Shown here: piece by piece, positions 1 through 4,982 of the stretch
How positions within the stretch are numbered: the first letter of the stretch is position 1
Layout: each line of letters starts with the position of its first letter
Origin: JANNRR01 sp031401675
GTDB taxonomy: Bacteria; Pseudomonadota; Alphaproteobacteria; Rhodobacterales; Rhodobacteraceae
Direction of reading: 5' to 3'
DNA: 11,569 nt
Assembly (NCBI GenBank): GCA_031401675.1
Contig: JANNRR010000069.1
Span: forward strand, 1-11,569
Notes under the pieces: generated by a model
Told to the model about the DNA's origin: nothing
The model's input: the letters and a program-made list of their open reading frames with translations, nothing else
Databases searched by the model: none
Translations under genes and position numbers: made by a program

Positions 1-48
1 GACTGGCGGGCGCCTCAGCGGACGTGGCGGCCCTTGGCAGCGGGATAA
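1..48 (+). CDS. tnpB: IS66 TnpB accessory protein, C-terminal fragment (runs in from before the window)
   Basis: Frame 1 from the first base reads DWRAPQRTWRPLAAG and stops at TAA (46-48). This matches the usual end of IS66 TnpB, where a conserved 'GIDWR.P' precedes a short tail; the second TnpB in this window ends in the same way (GIDWRQPRWTSAPTRM). TnpB is a small IS66 accessory protein required for efficient transposition, of unknown biochemical role. Its position 58 bases before tnpC fits the IS66 gene order. Only 15 residues are visible, so the call rests on the DWR motif and context. Confidence 0.75.
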   Translation, partial: DWRAPQRTWRPLAAG

Positions 49-97
49 TCTGCTTATCCTGCAATCAATGATTCCCACAACGAATACAGTGGGATAA
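43..97 (+). promoter_or_regulatory. Alternative RNA hairpins at the tnpB-tnpC junction of IS66-a
   Basis: GGATAA (43-48, overlapping the tnpB stop codon) can pair with TTATCC (54-59). The same TTATCC can instead pair with a second GGATAA at 92-97, just upstream of the tnpC start. A further stem TCCCAC (73-78) / GTGGGA (89-94) covers the only purine-rich stretch before tnpC (GTGGGATAAA). The pairing segments are visible in the sequence; a role in coupling tnpC translation to tnpB translation is inference. Confidence 0.35.
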
Positions 98-106
98 ACT
101 TAATGC

Positions 107-1318
107 ATGCTGGATCAGACCCTGACCTTGCCCGAAGACCCTGAGGAGTTGCGCAGCTTCACCGCGCGACTTCTGGCCGAGGTCAAGGCGCAGGCGATCC
201 TGATCGAGAAGCTGCGCCATCAATTGGCCGGGCATCGGGCACACCGGTTTGGCGCGTCGTCGGAGACGGCAGAACAGCTTCAGCTGGCACTTGAGACCAG
301 CGAGATTGCCGCGGCGGCCATGACAGCGCGGATGAAGCTGCCGGACATCGAGGACAAGGACAAACCCAAGCGCCGTCCGATCCCGGATCACATCCCCCGG
401 ATGGAAGTAGAACTCAGCCCCGGTGCCGATGCTTGTGCCGACTGTGGCGGGCGCCTGCGCCGGATCGGTGAGGATGTGACGGAAGAACTCGAATACGTTC
501 CTGGGCGCTTCATCGTGAACCGCATCGTCCGCCCGCGTCTGACCTGCGCCTGCTGCGAACGGTTCATCCAGGCTCCGCTGCCCTCGCGGCCCATCGAGCG
601 GGGCCGCCCGGGGCCGGGCCTGCTGGCGCACGTTCTGGTCAGCAAGTATGCGGACCATCTTCCGTTGTATCGTCAGAGCCAGATCTTCGACCGTGAAGGT
701 CTCGATCTGGATCGCTCGACACTGGCTGACTGGGTCGGCAAATCCACGGCCTTGCTGGAACCGCTCGCCGATGCCATTGGGCGCCATGTCCTGTCGGCCG
801 ATGCGATCTTCGCGGATGACACACCGATCAACATGCTCGCCCCCGGCACCGGCAAGACCCAGACCGCGCGGCTCTGGACCTATGCGCGTGATGACCGCCC
901 CTGGGGCGGCACCGCCCCTCCCGCCGCTTGGTATCGGTTCTCGGGCGACCGGAAAGGCCAGCACCCCAAGGATCATCTCGCCCGATACCGCGGCTGGATG
1001 CATGCCGATGGCTATGCGGGCTTCGAGGATCTCTACCGCTCGGGTGCCATCCGCGAGGTCGCCTGCATGGCCCATGTCCGGCGCAAGTTCGTCGACATCC
1101 ACCGGTCGCAGGGCTCCCCGATTGCCGAAGAGGCCATCGGCCGGATAGCCCAACTTTATGCCGTCGAGAAAGAGGCCAGAGGCTCCCCGCCGGATCGCCG
1201 CGCCGAACTCCGACGCGCCCATGCCACCCCGGTCTTCGATGATCTGGAAAGATGGCTGGCCCTGCAACTCACCACGATCTCGGGCAAATCCCCGCTGGCC
1301 GGAGCAATCCGATCGTAA
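107..1318 (+). pseudogene. tnpC: IS66-family transposase TnpC, 3'-truncated
   Basis: This is the DDE transposase of an IS66 element, which would cut and join the element's ends. Visible parts are an N-terminal helical, leucine-rich segment (about 10-70), a cysteine cluster typical of the IS66 zinc-binding domain (C110, C113, C147, C149, C150), the first catalytic Asp in FADDTP (D237/D238) and the second in HADGYAGF (D301). The protein ends at residue 403, whereas family members are around 510-550. The third catalytic residue, the Glu of the 'NNPAER' motif, is missing, so the product should be inactive. The genuine coding sequence stops at 1314; the stop codon TAA (1316-1318) is supplied by the GTAA end of the neighbouring IS66 element. 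The start is ATG 107, with only a weak ribosome-binding site. Confidence 0.92.
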
Positions 1319-1337
1319 TCACCCGGTTGTGGCCGCC
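1315..1337 (+). repeat. Left terminal inverted repeat of IS66-b
   Basis: It starts GTAATCACCCGGTTG and ends in CCGCC. Compared with the reverse complement of 4942-4964 (starting GTAAGCACCCGATTG), 18 of 23 positions agree. GTAA at the tip is characteristic of IS66-family ends. The first bases also provide the stop codon of the interrupted upstream tnpC. Confidence 0.85.
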
Positions 1338-1360
1338 TTCTGAGGCTGTGGAATTTCGTT

Positions 1361-1386
1361 TAGAGCCGTTCAGCTTCTCACGGAAG
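1361..1386 (+). repeat. IS630 terminal inverted repeat, transposase 3' side, with flanking TA
   Basis: The segment begins TAGAGCCGTTCAGCTT. It matches the reverse complement of 2386-2411 (TAGAGCGGATCAGCTT) at 19 of 26 positions. The outermost TA (1361-1362) is one copy of the TA target duplication expected for the IS630/Tc1 group. The stop codon of the transposase (1370-1372) lies inside the repeat. Confidence 0.8.
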
Positions 1387-1981
1387 CGTATCCTGAATTG
1401 ATGAGGTAGTTTGCACATTCCTGCGGACTGAAAAGGGCGAGCAGGTCGCCGATTTTTCGCCACAGGGTTTCCTTGGATCGCTCTGCGGCTTTGCGCAGCA
1501 GGTGTTTGAGTTTGGCAAAGACCTGTTCGATCGGATTGAGGTCCGGGCTGTAGGCTGGCAGGAACCACAACCTTGCGCCTGCTGCCCGGATGGCGGCACG
1601 GATCGCGGGGGCCTTGTGGCTGCCGAGGTTGTCCAGAATGACGATGTCGCCGGGGTTCAGGGTCGGGACCAGCACCTTCTCGACATAGGTGCGGAACACC
1701 TCGGCGTTGATCGGGCCGTCGAACACCCAGGGGGCGTCGATGCGGTTATGGCGCAGGGCGGCGAGGAAAGTCATGGTGTTCCAGTGCCCGAACGGCGCTT
1801 TGGCCTGCACGCGGGTGCCGCGCCTTCCCCAACCCCGCAGTGGGGCCATGTTGGTCTTTGTCCAGGTCTCATCAATGAAGACAAGGCGTTGCGGGTCAAT
1901 CTTTCCTTGATACTGCTTCCACCTTACCCGTCTGCGCGCCACATCGGGCCGATCCTGTTCACTGGCCAGCACGCTTTTTTT
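1370..1981 (-). CDS. IS630 transposase, catalytic C-terminal part (orfB frame)
   Basis: This is the DDE catalytic domain of the IS630/Tc1-mariner-like transposase. Numbered in the predicted fusion with orfA (315 residues), the triad is D149 in VFIDETW, D229 in ILDNLGSHK and E264 in SPDLNPIEQ, all in canonical context. The frame is open upstream of 1981, but that sequence does not read as transposase; homology begins right at the A8 run with K-K-S-V-L-A-S-E-Q-D. It has no credible start of its own and is presumably made as a fusion with orfA by frameshifting. All catalytic residues are present, so the element could be active if the shift occurs. Confidence 0.88.
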   Translation of the reverse strand, partial: KKSVLASEQDRPDVARRRVRWKQYQGKIDPQRLVFIDETWTKTNMAPLRGWGRRGTRVQAKAPFGHWNTMTFLAALRHNRIDAPWVFDGPINAEVFRTYVEKVLVPTLNPGDIVILDNLGSHKAPAIRAAIRAAGARLWFLPAYSPDLNPIEQVFAKLKHLLRKAAERSKETLWRKIGDLLALFSPQECANYLINSGYASVRS

Positions 1982-2318
1982 TGAAGCTGAGGCCTGACCT
2001 TCGCAGATAGCGCCAGACAGTATCATGCGACACCTGCACCCCCTTGGCACGCAGCTCGTCCCGCAGGGTGATTAACGTCACCTCAGAGCATTCCTGCACC
2101 CGCGTCATCAGCCAGTCGTGATGGGGTGCAAGGATCGGTTTGCGATGCCCGCCTGTCCGGCCCGGCACCACCGCGCCCGTCCGAGCCTCGAGTTGCGACC
2201 ACTTCACCACGCTCGAAACCGCAACCCCGAACCGTTCCGCCACAACCCGGCAGGTCGATCCCGCCCGAACCGCCGCAACCACCCGCACCCGAAGATCCGT
2301 CGAATAGGCCCGCGTCAT
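1959..2318 (-). CDS. IS630 transposase, DNA-binding N-terminal part (orfA)
   Basis: This 119-residue protein carries a helix-turn-helix region (about 8-50: YSTDLRVRVVAAVRAG, then VVAERFGVAVSSVVKW) followed by a second winged-helix-like segment (about 65-112). It corresponds to the N-terminal half of IS630-family transposases, which recognises the inverted repeats. The start is ATG at 2318, preceded by a good GGGAGG ribosome-binding site about seven bases away. The frame leaves homology after SFKK at the A8 run and stops soon after at 1959-1961. Alone it would bind DNA without catalysis and might act as an inhibitor; that is inference. Confidence 0.85.
   Translation of the reverse strand: MTRAYSTDLRVRVVAAVRAGSTCRVVAERFGVAVSSVVKWSQLEARTGAVVPGRTGGHRKPILAPHHDWLMTRVQECSEVTLITLRDELRAKGVQVSHDTVWRYLRRSGLSFKKKRAGQ
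1975..1982 (-). other. A8 slippery run joining IS630 orfA and orfB
   Basis: On the minus strand eight A follow TTC. OrfA reads F-K-K-K-R-A-G-Q-stop; the catalytic frame reads K-K-S-V-L-A-S-E-Q-D. Going from orfA to orfB needs a net +1 shift (or -2), or a transcript with seven A. Either ribosomal slippage or RNA-polymerase slippage on the homopolymer would produce a 315-residue transposase, a normal family length. Split reading frames of this kind are known in IS630-family elements. Confidence 0.7.
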
Positions 2319-2385
2319 CCACCATCCTCCCACGTCCAGACGAGGACAGGGAATCACGAAAACCAACGCAAGGGAATCCCTCACG

Positions 2386-2411
2386 ATTCAGACAAAAGCT
2401 GATCCGCTCTA
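2386..2411 (-). repeat. IS630 terminal inverted repeat, transposase 5' side, with flanking TA
   Basis: Read on the minus strand it begins TAGAGCGGATCAGCTTTTG and pairs with 1361-1386. TA at 2410-2411 is the second copy of the duplicated target dinucleotide. IS66-b leader sequence resumes at 2412. Confidence 0.8.
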
Positions 2412-2422
2412 GTTCACCTGTC

Positions 2423-2440
2423 GTTGTTGACGTCATCAAC
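2423..2440 (+). repeat. Subterminal palindrome with GACGTC core, left side of IS66-b
   Basis: GTTGTTGACGTCATCAAC is an 18-base palindrome with a single mismatched pair, centred on GACGTC. It lies 25 bases before tnpA. A related perfect palindrome occurs just after tnpC near the right end of the same element. It may be a transposase or host-protein binding site, or part of the tnpA promoter region; neither role is shown. Confidence 0.5.
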
Positions 2441-2464
2441 GGCGTCGTCTGTGGCGGGTGTTTC

Positions 2465-2827
2465 ATGCGACAAGAGGTTTTGACAGGCATCGAACGGCGT
2501 CGCCGCTGGTCTGATGCGGAGAAGCGGTCGATCCTGGCGGAGGTGGGTGTGAAGGGCGCGCGGGTTGCGGATGTCGCCCGTCGCCATGACCTGACCCGGC
2601 AGCACATCTACCAGTGGCGGGGCGAGTTTCGGCGGCGGGGCGAGCGCCTCGCGGAGGAGACGGGTTTCCTGCCGGTCGAAATCGCGGCAGTGCCCACCGT
2701 CACCTCTGCTCCTCCGACGACCGCGACGGTTGAGATCGTGCTGGCCAACGGCCGACGACTGCGGGGGATCGATGGCCTGTCAGCCTCTGGCCTGGCGCAG
2801 CTGATCCGGGTGCTGGAAAGCGCATGA
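2465..2827 (+). CDS. tnpA: IS66-family accessory protein TnpA (IS66-b)
   Basis: This 120-residue IS66 accessory protein has a helix-turn-helix of the IS3 OrfA type at about 18-55 (WSDAEKRSILAEV, then VADVARRHDLTRQHIYQWR). A variable Pro/Thr-rich linker follows, and then the conserved C-terminal 'VEIVLANGRRLR' segment. TnpA probably binds DNA and is required with TnpB and TnpC for transposition. The start is ATG 2465, chosen because homology (TGIERRRRWS) begins directly after it; the frame is open further upstream, but that sequence is the IS66 leader and the IS630 element. The stop overlaps the tnpB start by four bases (ATGA), implying coupled translation. Confidence 0.9.
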   Translation: MRQEVLTGIERRRRWSDAEKRSILAEVGVKGARVADVARRHDLTRQHIYQWRGEFRRRGERLAEETGFLPVEIAAVPTVTSAPPTTATVEIVLANGRRLRGIDGLSASGLAQLIRVLESA

Positions 2828-3168
2828 TCGGCCCGGGCAATGGCGTCCGGGTGTTTCTCGCGGCGGGCACGACGGACATGCGCTGTGGGATCGCGGGTCT
2901 CTGCGCACGGGCGAAGAAGGTGCTGGGGGAGGACCCTGCCAGCGGCGCAGTCTTTGCGTTTCGCGGACGCATGGGCGACAGGCTGAAGATCTTGCATTGG
3001 GATGGGCAGGGGTTTTGTCTCTATTACAAGGTGCTCGAGCGGGGGTATTTTCCTTGGCCGAAGGCGACCGAAGGCAAGATTGCGCTGACACCGGCGCAGA
3101 TGGCGATGCTCTGGGAAGGGATCGATTGGCGGCAGCCGCGCTGGACGAGCGCGCCGACGCGGATGTGA
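2824..3168 (+). CDS. tnpB: IS66-family accessory protein TnpB (IS66-b)
   Basis: This 114-residue protein is typical of IS66 Orf2/TnpB. Diagnostic stretches are VFLAAGTTDMRCGIAGL (about 10-26), VFAFRGRMGDRLKILHWDGQG (about 43-63) and the closing LWEGIDWRQP. It is required for IS66 transposition, with its mechanism still unknown. The length is usual for the family. Its start overlaps the tnpA stop. A 64-base gap with a possible hairpin over the ribosome-binding site separates it from tnpC. Confidence 0.93.
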   Translation: MIGPGNGVRVFLAAGTTDMRCGIAGLCARAKKVLGEDPASGAVFAFRGRMGDRLKILHWDGQGFCLYYKVLERGYFPWPKATEGKIALTPAQMAMLWEGIDWRQPRWTSAPTRM

Positions 3169-3211
3169 GTCAAAGCGTCGCTTTTCCCTTGTTTTGTTGG
3201 CTTTTCCGGTG

Positions 3212-3227
3212 CCTGCATGGTAGCAGG
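3212..3227 (+). promoter_or_regulatory. Small hairpin over the tnpC ribosome-binding site (IS66-b)
   Basis: CCTGC (3212-3216) and GCAGG (3223-3227) form a five-pair stem with a six-base loop. The right arm contains most of the AGGA (3225-3228) that serves as ribosome-binding site for tnpC at 3233. The stem could reduce tnpC translation. It is short, so the claim is tentative. IS66-a shows a different stem in the equivalent position. Confidence 0.3.
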
Positions 3228-3232
3228 AACCC

Positions 3233-4858
3233 ATGTCGCGCACCGCCTCTTCCCTGCCGGACGACCCCGCCGCCCTGAAGGTGATGATCCTTCAGTTGCA
3301 GGCCACGCTGCGCGCGCATGACCTCCTCGTGCAGTCGCTCCGGATGCAGATCGCGCGCCTGAAGCGGCAGGCGTTCGGCAAGGGATCCGAGAAGATCGCC
3401 CGCGAGATCGAGCAGCTGGAATTCGCGCTCGAGAGCCTGCAGGTAGCCGAGGCGGAAGTCGCCCCGCCACCCGAGCCGGAAAGCGTCGAGACCGCACCGG
3501 TCTCCACAGCGCAGGATGAACAGGACGACGGCGAGGCTCCGGAAAAGGCGCCGCGCCGCCGCCCACGCGTGTCGCCCGACACGCCGCGCGAACGTCAGGA
3601 ACTGGACCCCGGCGAGAGCTGCCCGGACTGCGGCGGCGCCCTGCGCCTGGTGGGCGAGGACGTCAGCCAGATCCTCGACATGATCACGGCGCGGCTGAAG
3701 CTGATCGAGGTGGCGCGGCCGAAGAAGTCCTGCCGGTGTTGCGAGAAGATGGTGCAGTGCCCGGCACCGACCCGGCCGATCCCCGGCAGCCTCGCCGGTC
3801 CGAGCCTGCTCGCCTTCATCCTGGTCGCCAAATACGACGACCACCTGCCGCTCTACCGCCTGAACGAGATCTTTGCCCGGATGGGCGCGGACATCCCCGA
3901 CAGCACGCTCGCGGGCTGGTGCGGCGGCGCGATGCGGACACTGGGGCCGCTGGTCGAGTTGATCCGGGCCGAGGTGCTGGCCTGTGATCTGCTGCATGCC
4001 GACGATACCCCGATCCGGGTTCTCGACCGGTCAAAAGCCAATGGGGATCTTGGCAAGGGTGTGAAGGAGGGCCGGATCTGGGCCTATGTGCGAGATCCGC
4101 GACCCTGGTCGGGGACGGCCCCGCCAGCCGTGGCATATCACTTCTCGCCCGATCGCAAGGGCGAGCATCCGCAGAAACATCTGAAGGCCGGCAAGGGCAT
4201 CCTCCAGGCGGACGCCTATGTGGGCTTCAAGGATCTTTACCTCCCCGACAAGGATGGCAAGGCGCAGTTCCGCGAGGCCGCGTGCTGGGCGCATCTCAGG
4301 CGGGATTTCTTCGACGTCGAGAAGGAGACCGGCTCGGACCTGGCCCGCGAGGCGCTGGAGCGGATCGGTGCGCTCTACGACATCGAGGCGAAGATCCGCG
4401 GCCGCACCGCCGACGAGCGCCGCGCCGTCCGTCAGGAGCACAGCCGCCCGAAGGTCGAGGCTTTCAAAGCTTGGGCCGAGGAGCAGCTCGAGCACATCTC
4501 GGGCAAGAGCGACCTTGCCAAGGCCTTCCGCTACGCCCTGAACCGCTGGTCCTCCTTCTGCCTGTTTCTGGACGACGGCCGCGTGGCGATCGACAACAAC
4601 CCGGCTGAACGCGCCATGCGGCCAATTGGAATCGGAAGAAAAAACTGGTTATTCGCCGGTAGCGACGCTGGCGGCGAAACGCTGGCCCGCGCGATGACGC
4701 TGATCGAAAGCGCCAAGATGAGCGGCCTCGATCCGCAAGCCTACCTGGCCGACGTGCTGGCACGCATCAACGACCACATCAACCCGCGGCTCTACGAACT
4801 GCTCCCTTGGAACTGGAAGCGGCTGCCATCTGACGGCGACAACAAGATCGCGGCCTGA
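3233..4858 (+). CDS. tnpC: IS66-family transposase TnpC, full length (IS66-b)
   Basis: This 541-residue DDE transposase of IS66-b has an N-terminal helical, heptad-like leucine segment (about 15-70), an acidic/Pro-rich linker (75-110) and a zinc-binding cysteine cluster (C130, C133, C167, C169, C170). The catalytic core contains D257/D258 in HADDTP, D327 in QADAYVGF and E459 in DNNPAERAMRPI, followed by the conserved KNWLFAGSDAGGE. All catalytic residues are present and the length is normal, so it should be functional. The start is ATG 3233 with AGGA four bases upstream. IS66-a TnpC shares the core motifs but differs clearly in the linker. Confidence 0.96.
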   Translation: MSRTASSLPDDPAALKVMILQLQATLRAHDLLVQSLRMQIARLKRQAFGKGSEKIAREIEQLEFALESLQVAEAEVAPPPEPESVETAPVSTAQDEQDDGEAPEKAPRRRPRVSPDTPRERQELDPGESCPDCGGALRLVGEDVSQILDMITARLKLIEVARPKKSCRCCEKMVQCPAPTRPIPGSLAGPSLLAFILVAKYDDHLPLYRLNEIFARMGADIPDSTLAGWCGGAMRTLGPLVELIRAEVLACDLLHADDTPIRVLDRSKANGDLGKGVKEGRIWAYVRDPRPWSGTAPPAVAYHFSPDRKGEHPQKHLKAGKGILQADAYVGFKDLYLPDKDGKAQFREAACWAHLRRDFFDVEKETGSDLAREALERIGALYDIEAKIRGRTADERRAVRQEHSRPKVEAFKAWAEEQLEHISGKSDLAKAFRYALNRWSSFCLFLDDGRVAIDNNPAERAMRPIGIGRKNWLFAGSDAGGETLARAMTLIESAKMSGLDPQAYLADVLARINDHINPRLYELLPWNWKRLPSDGDNKIAA

Positions 4859-4873
4859 TCTGCGCAGATCTCG

Positions 4874-4895
4874 TTGACGTCGTTAACGACGTCAA
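4874..4895 (+). repeat. Perfect 22-bp palindrome with GACGTC motifs, right side of IS66-b
   Basis: TTGACGTCGTT is followed directly by its own reverse complement AACGACGTCAA, giving a perfect 22-base palindrome centred on GTTAAC. A further GACGTC copy follows at 4900-4905. The palindrome begins 15 bases after the tnpC stop and has no T-run, so it does not look like an ordinary intrinsic terminator. A related sequence is at 2423-2440 (17 of 20 bases shared over TTGACGTC.T.AACG.CGTC), near the other end of IS66-b. TTGACG also resembles a -35 box, but no convincing -10 follows. Confidence 0.6.
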
Positions 4896-4941
4896 TAACG
4901 ACGTCGTCCCGGTCACCCCATATCCCTGCCTAACACGCAAG

Positions 4942-4964
4942 GGCGGTTCCAATCGGGTGCTTAC
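4942..4964 (-). repeat. Right terminal inverted repeat of IS66-b
   Basis: Read on the minus strand it begins GTAAGCACCCGATTG and ends CCGCC, with 18 of 23 bases matching 1315-1337. Sequence of the binding-protein gene starts immediately after it at 4965. Confidence 0.85.
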
Positions 4965-4982
4965 CCTAAGGCGGCCCTTTGC

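Larger units (their letters stand above)
1..1314 (+). mobile_element. IS66-family element IS66-a, remnant (left part outside window, right part lost)
   Basis: This is a remnant of an IS66-type insertion sequence holding the end of tnpB and most of tnpC in the standard tnpB-tnpC order. It is interrupted at 1314, where the terminal repeat of a second IS66 element begins. The missing right part of tnpC and the right inverted repeat of IS66-a are not found further right in the window. The encoded TnpC is clearly different from the second element's TnpC (different N-terminal region and linker, shared core motifs), so these are two distinct IS66 elements and not a duplicated copy. Without its right end and its full transposase this copy should not move by itself. 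Confidence 0.85.
1363..2409 (-). mobile_element. IS630-family insertion sequence nested in the left leader of IS66-b
   Basis: This element of about 1.05 kb is bounded by imperfect inverted repeats and a TA dinucleotide on both sides (1361-1362 and 2410-2411). It carries one transposase split into two overlapping frames on the minus strand. Removing the element rejoins 1315-1362 with 2412-2464 to give an IS66 leader of about 100 bases between the terminal repeat and tnpA. It therefore inserted after IS66-b existed, and it separates the IS66-b left repeat from its genes by an extra kilobase. Confidence 0.9.
1315..4964 (+). mobile_element. Complete IS66-family element IS66-b (with a nested IS630 insertion)
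   Basis: Terminal inverted repeats begin with 5'-GTAA at both ends (1315-1337 and 4942-4964), as is typical of the IS66 family. Inside are tnpA, tnpB and tnpC in order and all intact. Subtracting the nested IS630 element leaves about 2.6 kb, a usual IS66 size. IS66 elements normally duplicate 8 bp of target. Here the 8 bases before the left end (ATCCGATC) and after the right end (CCTAAGGC) differ, so the element is not sitting in the site of a single insertion. It separates the truncated IS66-a tnpC on its left from the decapitated binding-protein gene on its right. Confidence 0.88.

Noticed and set aside
65..1267. A 400-codon minus-strand frame opposite tnpC of IS66-a
   Set aside because: It is antisense to a clear transposase and matches no family I recognise.
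2126..2464. N-terminal extension of the tnpA frame upstream of ATG 2465
   Set aside because: The extension reads through IS630 DNA and the IS66 leader; TnpA homology begins at ATG 2465.
4874..4895. Intrinsic terminator after tnpC
   Set aside because: The palindrome has no loop and no following T-run, so it does not have terminator form.
4874..4902. Outward promoter in the IS66-b right end (TTGACG at 4874-4879) driving the operon
   Set aside because: The -35-like box is good, but the best -10 candidate at the right spacing (TAACGA) is poor, and the box is part of the palindrome.
1..4964. CRISPR array or tandem repeats among the GACGTC motifs
   Set aside because: The motifs are few, short and not regularly spaced, and lie only in the IS66-b ends.
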